A DNA stretch of 64,000 nucleotides from Rhizobium sp. Root483D2 (lineage in GTDB: Bacteria; Pseudomonadota; Alphaproteobacteria; Rhizobiales; Rhizobiaceae). The stretch covers positions 99,886-163,885 of the forward strand of contig NZ_LMFB01000009.1 in NCBI RefSeq assembly GCF_001426685.1. The letters run 5' to 3'. The translations under genes and the position numbers were made by a program. Positions 1-9,948 of the stretch are shown piece by piece. Numbering within the stretch: position 1 is the stretch's first letter; each line of letters starts with the position of its first letter. The notes below the pieces were generated by a model. The model made no database searches. It worked only from the letters and a program-made list of their open reading frames with translations, and had not been told where the DNA came from.

Positions 1-767
1 AGGCCGCTTGCAGCCGTCGCATTGCCGGAGCCCAGCCGCGAGAGAAGAAGGATGCCGGACACGGCCGCCATGGCACCGGCGATGGCAAAGAGGGCGACGC
101 GAATGCGCGAAACATTGATGCCAGAGAGAAAGGCCGCGTGCGGGTTGCCGCCAATGGCAAAGACGGAGCGTCCGAAAGCCGTCTTGCGGCTGACGAAGGC
201 AAAGACGGCAAACAGCACCAGCATGATGATGGCAGCGGGAGGAACCCCCAGCACCGGACGGTCGAGCATATCGACGATATCGTTGCGTCCGATCGAGACC
301 GGCAGCGCATCGGTGACGAACAGTGCCGTGCCGCGCAGCGCGCTCCACAGGCCAAGCGTGCCGACAAAGGACGGCACATCGAAATAGGCACGCAAGATGC
401 CGGCGATGGATGCAAGTGCAGCGCCTATGGCGATCGCGAACACGAAGGCGACCGGTGTGGGAACGCCCCATTGCAGGAGATAGGCCAGCGCCACGGAAAT
501 GAAGGCCACCATCGGGCCGACGCTGACGTCGATTTCACCGGAAATGATGATCAGCGTCGCCGCCCAGGCGGCAATGCCGATCGTTGCCGCATCGCGCAGG
601 ATGTTGATCTGGTTGTTGAACGTCATGAAGCCGCCGGCGGTGGCGGTAAAGACGATGTAAAGCACGGCGATCGCAACGAAGAGGCTGATTTCGTTCATGT
701 GCTGCGAGAACCCACCGCGCCGGCGCTCAGCGGATGCGGGCGTCTTGGCTGCCTGTTCCAGGGACAT
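1..767 (-). CDS. Ribose-type ABC transporter permease (partial, C-terminus beyond the window)
   Basis: Inner-membrane permease of a CUT2 (RbsC-like) sugar importer. About 255 residues are visible, starting MSLEQAAKTPASAERR; the C-terminal part runs off the left edge. Several hydrophobic segments follow a charged N-terminus, and the family segment IIISGEIDVSVG (normally LSGGIDLSVG) is present. The start ATG lies 14 nt downstream of the stop of the ATPase gene at 782-2308, so the two are co-transcribed, and a binding protein completes the operon at 2430-3413. The substrate is probably a sugar or polyol but cannot be named. The family call is firm; only the extent is limited by the window. Confidence 0.9.
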   Translation of the reverse strand, partial: MSLEQAAKTPASAERRRGGFSQHMNEISLFVAIAVLYIVFTATAGGFMTFNNQINILRDAATIGIAAWAATLIIISGEIDVSVGPMVAFISVALAYLLQWGVPTPVAFVFAIAIGAALASIAGILRAYFDVPSFVGTLGLWSALRGTALFVTDALPVSIGRNDIVDMLDRPVLGVPPAAIIMLVLFAVFAFVSRKTAFGRSVFAIGGNPHAAFLSGINVSRIRVALFAIAGAMAAVSGILLLSRLGSGNATAASG

Positions 768-781
768 TTGCGTATTCTCCG

Positions 782-2308
782 TCAGTGACCGGCGATGCAG
801 GCTGCCATGACGGCATCCTGATCGATATCGGGGGATGTGAATTCTTCCTTCAGCGTGCCTTCGCGCAGGACCACGACGCGGTCGCAGACAAGCGGCAGCT
901 CCTCGATCTCGCTGGAGACGAAGATGATGCTGCGGCCTTCGGCGGCAAGCTGGCGGATGATGGCATAGATCTGGGCCTTCGCCTCGACATCGACGCCGCG
1001 CGTCGGCTCGTCAAGCAGAAGGATGCGGCTGTCGGCATGCACCCAGCGGCCGATGACGACCTTTTGCTGGTTGCCGCCCGATAAGGTTCCGATCGGCGTA
1101 TCGGTCTCAGCAGTTTTGACATGAAGCCGCTCGATGACCCTGCGCGTCGCCTGCGCCATCCGGCGCGCCGACAGGACACCGTAGGAACTGACACTCGCAA
1201 AATCGGTCGAGACCGTATTTTCATCGACACCGAGAAGCGGCACGATGCCCTCTTCCTTGCGGCTTTCCGGCGTGTAGCCAAAACCGGCATCCAGCATGCG
1301 CCGGTATTTTGGCCGGCCGGCGGTTTTTCCATCAACCGAGACCGTGCCGCGATCAAAGGCACGAACACCCATGATCGACTGCAGCAACTCCGTGCGGCCG
1401 GAGCCCAGAAGGCCGGCAATGCCAAGCACCTCGCCCTGGCGCAGCTTGAAGGAGATCGAGGAGAGTTTCGGCTCCAGCGCCAGACCGGTCACTTCCAAAA
1501 CGACTTTTTCGCGCGATTTCGTTTCGAGCACGGCGGCCTGCGCCGCCTCCGAGCCGAGCATCAACCGGACGATGTCGCGCGTATCGGCGCCGGCCACGTC
1601 AACCGTGTCAATGATCCTGCCATCGCGCATGACGGTTGCCGATTGCGAAATCCGGCGGATCTCGTTCATCCGGTGGCTGACATAGATGACGGCAATACCT
1701 TCGCTGGCGATGCGCTTGACGGCGGTCATCACCTTTTCGGCTTCTGCTGCGGCAAGCGAGCTGGTCGGCTCGTCGAGGATCACCAGTTTCGGCTTGCCGA
1801 GCAGCACCCGGGCGATTTCAAGCAGCTGGCGCTCGGCGGGGCTGAGACCGGCCACCAGCCGGGACGGCGGCAGGTCGAGGCCAAGGCGTGCCATCGCCTC
1901 CTGCGCCTGCGCTTCCATATCGGAATAGCTGAGAATGCCGGCCTTGCGCGGCCAGCGGCCGAGAAAGAGATTTTCCGCCAGCGTCATGCCGGGTACGAGC
2001 GAGAGTTCCTGATAAACGACGCGCACGCCCTTGGCGAAGGCTTCCTGCGCCCGGGCCGAGCCGGATTGGGTCAATTCCTCGCCATCGATACGCACCGTTC
2101 CGGTGTCGGGCACTTCAGCGCCAGTAAGCATGCGGATCAGCGTGGATTTTCCAGCACCATTCTTGCCAAGCAGCGCGCGCACTTCGCCCACAGCCACATC
2201 GAATGTGGCGTTGTCGAGTGCCAAAACGCCGGGATAGCGTTTGGTACAACCTTCGATCGATGCGATGACAGTCCGGTCAGGGCTCGGGCTAGGGGCAGAA
2301 TGGATCAT
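782..2308 (-). CDS. Sugar ABC transporter ATP-binding protein (RbsA-like, two ATPase domains)
   Basis: Energises the adjacent ribose-type importer by ATP hydrolysis at the cytoplasmic face. It is 508 residues long, the normal size for the fused two-domain RbsA/MglA class. Domain 1 has Walker A GKNGAGKST (48-56), a divergent signature LSPAER (155-160) and Walker B VILDEP. Domain 2 has the family's usual degenerate Walker A region (GLLGSGRTEL), a good LSGGNQQK signature and LLLDEPTRGVD. The degenerate second Walker A is normal in this family. It lies between the binding-protein gene upstream and the permease gene 14 nt downstream. Function is secure, substrate unknown. Confidence 0.93.
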   Translation of the reverse strand: MIHSAPSPSPDRTVIASIEGCTKRYPGVLALDNATFDVAVGEVRALLGKNGAGKSTLIRMLTGAEVPDTGTVRIDGEELTQSGSARAQEAFAKGVRVVYQELSLVPGMTLAENLFLGRWPRKAGILSYSDMEAQAQEAMARLGLDLPPSRLVAGLSPAERQLLEIARVLLGKPKLVILDEPTSSLAAAEAEKVMTAVKRIASEGIAVIYVSHRMNEIRRISQSATVMRDGRIIDTVDVAGADTRDIVRLMLGSEAAQAAVLETKSREKVVLEVTGLALEPKLSSISFKLRQGEVLGIAGLLGSGRTELLQSIMGVRAFDRGTVSVDGKTAGRPKYRRMLDAGFGYTPESRKEEGIVPLLGVDENTVSTDFASVSSYGVLSARRMAQATRRVIERLHVKTAETDTPIGTLSGGNQQKVVIGRWVHADSRILLLDEPTRGVDVEAKAQIYAIIRQLAAEGRSIIFVSSEIEELPLVCDRVVVLREGTLKEEFTSPDIDQDAVMAACIAGH

Positions 2309-2429
2309 GACGAAGCCTGTTTCGGAGTTGATGCGCCATCAAGGCGTGGTCCGGCAGGGCAAACTGAGAATGTTCGCCCTGCCGGTCGGGTCAAGTGCGC
2401 CGCCCAAGGGCTGGCGGCAGCCTGGGAGA

Positions 2430-3413
2430 TCACGGAATGCCGTCGGAATGGGCTTCGAGCCAGGCCTTGGCCGATTCCGTCGAGTTATACAGGTCGATAT
2501 CGTAGGGCACCTTGATGTCTGCAGGTGCCTGACCATCGATCGACTTGATCGCCTGCGCCAGGGCCAGCTTGCCCAGGCCCTGACCGGAAATATCGACAAC
2601 GGCCTTGATGACAGTGAAATCGACCAGTTCCTGGGCGATTTCCGTGGTCATGTCGCCGCCGAACACCACGGTCTTGCCGACACGGCCCTGGCTTTTGACG
2701 GCACGGGCAGCCCCGAGCGTCGCACCACCCGCCTCACCGAAGAAGGCGTCGAGATCCGGATTGGAGGACAGCATGGTCGCAGCGACGGAAACAGCCTTGT
2801 CGAGCGTGGCACCTTCCTGGTTGGCAACGATCTGGGCACCCGGCACCTTGGCCAGAAGCGCTTCTTCAAAACCCTTGCGGCGCGTGACGCAGACTTCGAC
2901 GAATTCACAATTGAGAACGGCGATCTTCGGCGCATCCTTCTTTTCGGCGATGAAATAGTCGGCCGCAGCATCCCCCAGCTTAAAACCGAAATCATGGGGA
3001 TCGCCGATGGCATAGGCCGACACGAATTCCTTCATGTCCTTGTCGCCGAGGCAGGTGTTGTAGCAGACGACCGGGATACCGGCGTCATGGGCACGCTGAA
3101 TGGCGCGGTAGGACCCATCGGCAGACACGGGCGAAACGATGATCGCCTGGACGCCGGCGGAGATCAGCGAATCGATGAAGGACGATTCCTTGCTGACATC
3201 GCCCTGCGCGTTGGTTTCAATGATGTCGAGTTTGCGGCCGGCATCGGCGGCTCCGGTCTGGATACCCTTGCGGACACCGGCATAAAAACCCTGCGCATCC
3301 ATATAGATCGCGCCGACCTTCAAATCCTTGTCCTGCGCCGAAGATGGACCGGCGGCAGCGCCAACGGCCAGCATCGTCATCGCCGTCAAAGCGGCTGTTT
3401 TCATGAGCTTCAT
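2430..3413 (-). CDS. Periplasmic sugar-binding protein of the first ABC importer
   Basis: Periplasmic binding protein type 1 (RbsB-like), 327 residues, first gene of the leftward transporter operon. The N-terminus MKLMKTAALTAMTMLAVGAAAG is a typical Sec signal peptide, with probable cleavage just before QDKDLKVG. The mature protein has the two-lobe layout of the family, including AIIVSPVSADG and a late GGDMTTE segment. It precedes the ATPase gene by 121 nt. The upstream region shared with the divergent GntR-type regulator carries two palindromic operator candidates. The ligand cannot be deduced; the GntR/FCD partner would fit a sugar acid or sugar, which is only inference. Confidence 0.92.
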   Translation of the reverse strand: MKLMKTAALTAMTMLAVGAAAGPSSAQDKDLKVGAIYMDAQGFYAGVRKGIQTGAADAGRKLDIIETNAQGDVSKESSFIDSLISAGVQAIIVSPVSADGSYRAIQRAHDAGIPVVCYNTCLGDKDMKEFVSAYAIGDPHDFGFKLGDAAADYFIAEKKDAPKIAVLNCEFVEVCVTRRKGFEEALLAKVPGAQIVANQEGATLDKAVSVAATMLSSNPDLDAFFGEAGGATLGAARAVKSQGRVGKTVVFGGDMTTEIAQELVDFTVIKAVVDISGQGLGKLALAQAIKSIDGQAPADIKVPYDIDLYNSTESAKAWLEAHSDGIP

Positions 3414-3522
3414 GTTGCTCCTCCCAAATGAAATCGAATTTCGTGATGCGCGACCGACCGGCTGCGATCCCGCACCTCCGGCGGAACGGTTCCAAAATAA
3501 TGTTCATCATATCATTGTCAAT

Positions 3523-3537
3523 ATAAATAGGATTTAT
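3523..3537. promoter_or_regulatory. Candidate operator palindrome, copy 1
   Basis: ATAAATAGGATTTAT is an inverted repeat with a 1-nt centre and 6 of 7 matching arm positions. It lies 110 nt upstream of the binding-protein start and is nearly identical to the palindrome at 3678-3692. Shared AT-rich palindromes in a divergent gap next to a GntR/FCD regulator are typical operators; binding is inferred. Confidence 0.5.
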
Positions 3538-3677
3538 TTTTTGAGAACCGTTGTCTCTCTCAGGCTACGATCATTGCCTCAACGCGTCGTCATTTTCACA
3601 ATCCTATATATATCAGAGGCTTGACCACAAAATAGCACATAGATTTTATCAGCGGTGGCTATACCAGCCTCCTTGAT

Positions 3678-3692
3678 ATAAATAGTATTTAT
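3678..3692. promoter_or_regulatory. Candidate operator palindrome, copy 2
   Basis: ATAAATAGTATTTAT is a perfect inverted repeat of 7-bp arms around one central base. It differs from the copy at 3523-3537 at a single position. It sits 131 nt upstream of the GntR-family gene (ATG at 3823), so it could serve autoregulation as well as control of the leftward ABC operon. Confidence 0.55.
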
Positions 3693-3822
3693 TCTATGCT
3701 GGTTGGCAATCGAGATGAATCGCGATGCGTATCCGACCGTTCGAAGCGGGCGGATCACCATCTTCGTGACCGTAAGGACAATGCAGGGAGGATAGACATT
3801 GACTGTTGGCAGGACGAGGGGA

Positions 3823-4560
3823 ATGACGACCGCCGAAGGTCTCCCGATCGCCGAAAGCGGCAAGCGCAGCGTTCGCGAAGCGCTTCTCCAGCAGCTGATC
3901 GATAAAATCATCTCCGGCGAAATGGCCGAGGGATCGACGCTTCCCAATGAGGCCGAGCTGACGGACCGGTTCGGCGTCAGCCGCACGACACTGCGCGAAG
4001 CCATGCAACATCTGTCGGCACTGGGGATGATCCGCTCGCGCACGCGGGCCGGCACGACCATCCTGCCGCGGGAGAACTGGAACTATCTCGACCCGCTGGT
4101 GCTCGATGCCACCTTGAAATTCGGCACGGATGATCGTTTCTATACATCGCTGATCGATGCCCGCCTGCTCCTGGAGCCGGCCGCCGCCGCACAGGCAGCC
4201 TCCAATGCAACCGCACGGCAGCTGTTTCAGATTTCCAAGTCCTTTGAGGACATGGTCGAGGCCAATGCGCGCGACACCGAAGCCTGGAGCCGTGCGGATC
4301 TCGAATTTCACACTGCCATCATCAATGCCAGCGGCAATTGGGTCTACCGCCAGTTCGCCACCGCAATCCGGGCCGCATTGCTTGCCAGTTTCCGGCTGAC
4401 CAACCGCGCCAGCCAGTCGCACGAGCAGGCAATCCTGAAACATCAGGAAGTTCTGGAAGCCATCCGGATGCGTCAGCCGGACGTGGCGCGCCACGCAATG
4501 GAAAAGCTCATCGGCGTTGCGCGCAGCGAGATTGCGGAGGCCCTGCGCAACCGTTCCTGA
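3823..4560 (+). CDS. GntR-family regulator, FadR/FCD subfamily
   Basis: Transcription regulator of about 245 residues. An N-terminal winged helix-turn-helix (LPNEAELTDRFGVSRTTLREAM) is followed by an all-helical FCD effector domain with the usual histidines (EFHTAI, later SHEQAILKH) that bind a metal and often a sugar acid. Two starts are possible. A TTG at 3799 has an ideal GGGAGG ribosome site (3786-3791), giving 253 residues; the ATG at 3823 gives MTTAEGLPIAES and is chosen because the residues before it show no family features. It is transcribed away from the ABC importer at 1-3413, whose likely repressor it is, through the palindromes at 3523 and 3678. Confidence 0.88.
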   Translation: MTTAEGLPIAESGKRSVREALLQQLIDKIISGEMAEGSTLPNEAELTDRFGVSRTTLREAMQHLSALGMIRSRTRAGTTILPRENWNYLDPLVLDATLKFGTDDRFYTSLIDARLLLEPAAAAQAASNATARQLFQISKSFEDMVEANARDTEAWSRADLEFHTAIINASGNWVYRQFATAIRAALLASFRLTNRASQSHEQAILKHQEVLEAIRMRQPDVARHAMEKLIGVARSEIAEALRNRS

Positions 4561-4698
4561 TCACGTGGAGCGAAAGCCAGCAGCCGCCTTCATATAACCC
4601 CGCATCACGGATGCGCCGATCACTTCGGGTGATAGGCCGATCATCACGATTGTGAGCCGGGCCTGAATATGCGACCATCCGTCCGGGAGGATGGCTTG

Positions 4699-6570
<1,872 letters not shown>

Positions 6571-6580
6571 CGCAACGGCT

Positions 6581-6594
6581 GCAACACCTGTTGC
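6581..6594. promoter_or_regulatory. Upstream activator site candidate 1 for the AcoR-like protein
   Basis: GCAACACCTGTTGC is an inverted repeat with GCAAC/GTTGC arms and a 4-nt spacer, centred about 115 nt before the -24 element. Its arms match those of the second site at 6600-6617. A CGCAAC half-site lies at 6571-6576. Position and symmetry fit a sigma-54 enhancer. Confidence 0.6.
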
Positions 6595-6599
6595 GTCCG

Positions 6600-6617
6600 G
6601 CGCAACGCCCGTTGCGC
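6600..6617. promoter_or_regulatory. Upstream activator site candidate 2 for the AcoR-like protein
   Basis: GCGCAACGCCCGTTGCGC is a perfect inverted repeat of 7-bp arms around a 4-nt spacer. Its core repeats that of 6581-6594 at a centre distance of about 21 bp, two helical turns. A GTTGCG half-site follows at 6624-6629. Cooperative binding by two activator dimers is a reasonable inference. Confidence 0.65.
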
Positions 6618-6703
6618 TGCCCTGTTGCGTCCGCTTGGATTTAGTCAGGGTGGAGTTATCATAACCATCTGAAATACCTGAAAAAATTCCTTGTAATCCG
6701 ATC

Positions 6704-6719
6704 TGGCACGCCGCTTGCT
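6704..6719 (+). promoter_or_regulatory. Sigma-54 (-24/-12) promoter
   Basis: TGGCACGCCGCTTGCT matches the sigma-54 consensus TGGCAC-N5-TTGCW exactly, with GG at 6705-6706 and GC at 6717-6718 in the required spacing. It ends 35 nt before the ATG at 6755 and lies downstream of two enhancer-like palindromes, next to a gene for a GAFTGA-containing activator. Confidence 0.9.
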
Positions 6720-6754
6720 GACCTTCCTGTTCAAGAACAATAGGAGGACATGAA

Positions 6755-7828
6755 ATGAAGGCACTGCGCTTTCACGCCGCCAAGGATCTGCGTATCGAAG
6801 ACGTGAACAATCCCCCCGAGCCCGGCCCGGGCGAGGTGCTCGTCGACAACAGATTCTGCGGCATCTGCGGCACGGATCTGCACGAATATGCCTATGGTCC
6901 CATCTTCGTGCCGAAGGAACCGCACCCGTTTACCGGGGCGCATGGGCCGCAAATTCTCGGCCATGAATTCGGCGGCATCGTCAAGGCTGTCGGCGAGGGC
7001 GTCGATCATGTGAAGCCCGGCGACCGGGTGTCCATCCAGCCGCTGATCATGCCCCGCCAGGGCGATTATTATGCCGACCGCGGCCTCTTTCATTTGAGTG
7101 CCAATCTGGCACTCGCGGGTCTCTCCTGGCATTCCGGAGGGATGGCGCAGGCGGCCCTTCTCAACGGCTACAATGTCCAGCCCATTCCCGATGCGCTCTC
7201 GGACCAGGAAGCCGCCCTCATCGAACCGACCGCCGTTGCGGTCTATGCCTGCGACCGTGGCGGGGTGACGGCTGGCAACAGCGTGCTTGTCACCGGTGCC
7301 GGACCGATCGGCATTCTGGTTGCCATGGCCGCACGGGCCGCCGGTGCGTCGCAGATCTTCTTGTCCGATCTCAACGACACGCGATTGTCGCTGGCGCGGG
7401 AAGCACTTGGCGAGATTCGCACGATCAATCCGAAGAGCGAGACCGTGGGAGATGTCATCCGCGCCGAGACCGAAGGCAATGCCGGTTGCGATGTCGCCAT
7501 CGAATGTGTCGGCAACGAACACGCGCTGAAAAACTGCGCGGATGCCGTGCGCAAGCAAGGCGTCGTCGTCCAGACCGGGCTTCATCCTGGCGAAAACCCG
7601 CTGAACTGGTTCGATGTCACCTTCAAGGACATCGATATCCGTGGCTCCTGGGCGTACCCCACCCACTATTGGCCGCGCGTCGCGCGGCTGATCGCTAGCG
7701 GCCAGATCCCGGCAAGCCGGATCGTCACCAAATATGTCTCGCTGAGCGAGGCGGTCACGGAAGGTTTCGACCAGTTGCTCGATCCCGCCGGCAAACACCT
7801 GAAAATCCTGATCGACCTGTCGCGATAG
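6755..7828 (+). CDS. 2,3-butanediol dehydrogenase-like zinc-dependent alcohol dehydrogenase
   Basis: Medium-chain dehydrogenase of 357 residues, closest in pattern to (R,R)-butanediol/acetoin dehydrogenases that interconvert a secondary alcohol and a ketone with NAD(H). The catalytic zinc region shows FCGICGTDLHEY (C35) and GHEFGG (H70, E71), and the nucleotide-binding loop is VTGAGPIG. The structural-zinc lobe of most BDHs, with its four cysteines, is absent here: the segment after SIQPLIMPRQG contains no cysteine. AGGAGG at 6742-6747 gives the start. It is the first gene behind the sigma-54 promoter and is followed by the monooxygenase gene at 7897. Substrate specificity is inferred from the AcoR-type context. 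Confidence 0.85.
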   Translation: MKALRFHAAKDLRIEDVNNPPEPGPGEVLVDNRFCGICGTDLHEYAYGPIFVPKEPHPFTGAHGPQILGHEFGGIVKAVGEGVDHVKPGDRVSIQPLIMPRQGDYYADRGLFHLSANLALAGLSWHSGGMAQAALLNGYNVQPIPDALSDQEAALIEPTAVAVYACDRGGVTAGNSVLVTGAGPIGILVAMAARAAGASQIFLSDLNDTRLSLAREALGEIRTINPKSETVGDVIRAETEGNAGCDVAIECVGNEHALKNCADAVRKQGVVVQTGLHPGENPLNWFDVTFKDIDIRGSWAYPTHYWPRVARLIASGQIPASRIVTKYVSLSEAVTEGFDQLLDPAGKHLKILIDLSR

Positions 7829-7896
7829 GCCGATCCGTCTTGCGGGGCGGTTGAGGAGCCGTCCCGTTTTTAAACTCAGCAGGAGGAGATACAAGA

Positions 7897-9696
7897 ATGC
7901 TCGACAAGACACCCACCACCCGCCTTCAGGCGCTTCTCGACACCTTCGGGGCAGCGCTGGAATCCGGGCGGATCGACGACGCCATCAGCCTGTTTGCCGA
8001 AGACTGCTACTGGCGCGATCTCGTCGCCTTCACCTGGAATTTGAAAACTGTCGAAGGCCGCGACCAGGTGCGCGACATGCTGCAGGCGCAGCTTGCGACC
8101 GCCAAACCCTCGAACTGGCGCGTCGCCACTGGCGAGCAGGCCACGGAAGCCGACGGCGTGCTCGAAAGCTGGATCACGTTTGAAACGGCAACCGGACGCG
8201 GCTACGGCTTGGTGCGTTTCAAGAACGGCCAGATCTGGACGCTGCTGACGGCGCTGTCCGAGCTGAAGGGCCATGAGGAAAAATCCGGCTTTACCCGGCC
8301 GCTTGGGGCCAAGCACGGCAAGGAGCTCGGCGCCAAGACCTGGAAGGAGGAGCGCGAGGAGGAAGCCAGCACGCTCGGCTACGAAAAGCAGCCCTATACC
8401 GTCATCATCGGCGGCGGCCAGGGCGGCATTGCGCTCGGTGCACGGCTGCGCCAGCTCGGCGTGCCGACGATCATTCTGGAAAAGAACGATCGGGCTGGAG
8501 ACAGCTGGCGCAAGCGCTACAAGTCACTCTGCCTGCACGACCCCGTCTGGTATGATCACCTGCCCTATATCGATTTCCCAAAGAATTGGCCGGTCTTTGC
8601 GCCGAAAGACAAGATCGGCGACTGGCTCGAATTCTACACCAAGGTCATGGAGCTGAACTACTGGACCCGCTCGACCGCCAAATCGGCAAAATGGGATGAA
8701 GCGGCGAAGGAATGGACGATCATCGTCGATCGCGATGGCGAGGAGGTCGTGCTCCGGCCCAAGCAGCTGGTATTTGCGACGGGCATGTCCGGCAAGGCGA
8801 ATATTCCCGACTTTAACGGCCGGGACCGTTTTCTGGGCGAGCAGCATCATTCCTCGCAACATCCGGGACCAGATGGCTACACGGGCAAAAAAGTCGTTGT
8901 CATCGGCTCGAACAATTCGGCCCATGACATCTGCGCCGCCCTCTACGAGGCGGGCGTCGACGTCACCATGATCCAGCGTTCGACGACCCATATCGTCAAG
9001 TCCGACACGCTGATGGATATCGGGCTGGGATCGCTCTATTCCGAACAGGCGCTGGCAAACGGCGTGACGACAGCGAAGGCCGATCTGATCTTTGCTTCGC
9101 TGCCTTACCGGATCATGCACGAGTTCCAGATCCCGCTCTACGACAAGATGCGCGAGCGCGATGCGGACTTCTATGCGGCTTTGGAAAAAGCGGGCTTCCA
9201 GCTGGACTGGGGTACGGACGGCTCCGGTCTATTCATGAAATATCTGCGCCGCGGCTCCGGCTATTATATCGACATCGGCGCCTCGCAGCTCATCATCGAC
9301 GGCAAGGTCAAGCTTGCGGCCGGCCAGGTAGAGGAGATCACGGAGAATTCCATCAAGCTTTCGGATGGCACGGAAATTCCTGCCGACGTCATCGTCTATG
9401 CCACCGGCTACGGGTCGATGAACGGCTGGGTGGCCGATCTCATCGATCAGGAGACCGCAGACAAAGTGGGCAAGGTCTGGGGCCTCGGTTCGGACACGCC
9501 AAAAGATCCGGGACCCTGGGAGGGCGAGCAGCGCAACATGTGGAAACCGACGCAACAGGAGGCATTGTGGTTCCATGGTGGAAACCTGCACCAGTCGCGC
9601 CACTATTCGCAATATCTGGCACTGCAGCTGAAAGCACGAATGGAAGGGCTGCCTGTGCCTGTCTACGCGCTTCAGCCCGTCCACCACAGGCGCTGA
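7897..9696 (+). CDS. NTF2-like domain fused to a flavin-containing monooxygenase
   Basis: Predicted cytoplasmic flavoprotein of 599 residues. Residues 1 to about 130 form an NTF2/SnoaL-like cone domain. From about 165 there is a two-dinucleotide-fold monooxygenase with the FAD loop IIGGGQGG (170-177), the ATG motif FATGMSG (293-299), the NADP loop VIGSNNSAHD (335-344) and a late YATGYGS. This resembles YUCCA-type or Baeyer-Villiger-like enzymes, which insert oxygen next to a carbonyl or oxidise heteroatoms. An AGGAGGAG ribosome site precedes the ATG, and the gene lies 68 nt after the dehydrogenase. The pair suggests oxidation of an alcohol to a ketone followed by monooxygenation, which is inference. 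Confidence 0.85.
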   Translation: MLDKTPTTRLQALLDTFGAALESGRIDDAISLFAEDCYWRDLVAFTWNLKTVEGRDQVRDMLQAQLATAKPSNWRVATGEQATEADGVLESWITFETATGRGYGLVRFKNGQIWTLLTALSELKGHEEKSGFTRPLGAKHGKELGAKTWKEEREEEASTLGYEKQPYTVIIGGGQGGIALGARLRQLGVPTIILEKNDRAGDSWRKRYKSLCLHDPVWYDHLPYIDFPKNWPVFAPKDKIGDWLEFYTKVMELNYWTRSTAKSAKWDEAAKEWTIIVDRDGEEVVLRPKQLVFATGMSGKANIPDFNGRDRFLGEQHHSSQHPGPDGYTGKKVVVIGSNNSAHDICAALYEAGVDVTMIQRSTTHIVKSDTLMDIGLGSLYSEQALANGVTTAKADLIFASLPYRIMHEFQIPLYDKMRERDADFYAALEKAGFQLDWGTDGSGLFMKYLRRGSGYYIDIGASQLIIDGKVKLAAGQVEEITENSIKLSDGTEIPADVIVYATGYGSMNGWVADLIDQETADKVGKVWGLGSDTPKDPGPWEGEQRNMWKPTQQEALWFHGGNLHQSRHYSQYLALQLKARMEGLPVPVYALQPVHHRR

Positions 9697-9712
9697 GCGT
9701 AAAAGGTTCAAG

Positions 9713-9741
9713 CCGCCTTGTTGGCCCGAAATACAAGGCGG
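9713..9741 (+). terminator. Hairpin after the monooxygenase gene
   Basis: Arms CCGCCTTGT (9713-9721) and ACAAGGCGG (9733-9741) form a perfect 9-bp stem with an 11-nt loop, starting 16 nt after the stop codon. No T-run follows, so it is either a weak terminator or a 3'-end stabiliser. The remaining gap up to kup (9742-9948) shows nothing else certain. Confidence 0.4.
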
Positions 9742-9948
9742 AGGCAGTGGGGAGCGGCGCAGTTCGCTCCTCACTGCTGCCTTTTGTGCACGCTGTGACA
9801 CAGGCGGCCTTGGGCTCTCCGGTTCTCCAAGCGGCCGCTGATGTGAAGACAACCGGAACTCTGTCGTGACAAGGCAATTGCCGCCGGCGCTGCATTGCAC
9901 CATATAGGGGCGAGCAATTCACAGCGCCCTGAGGCGCCGGAGCACTTT

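Noticed and set aside
3490..3700. Small RNA between the ABC operon and the GntR gene
   Set aside because: AT-rich and palindromic, but explained by operators and promoters; no terminator-like hairpin supports an RNA gene.
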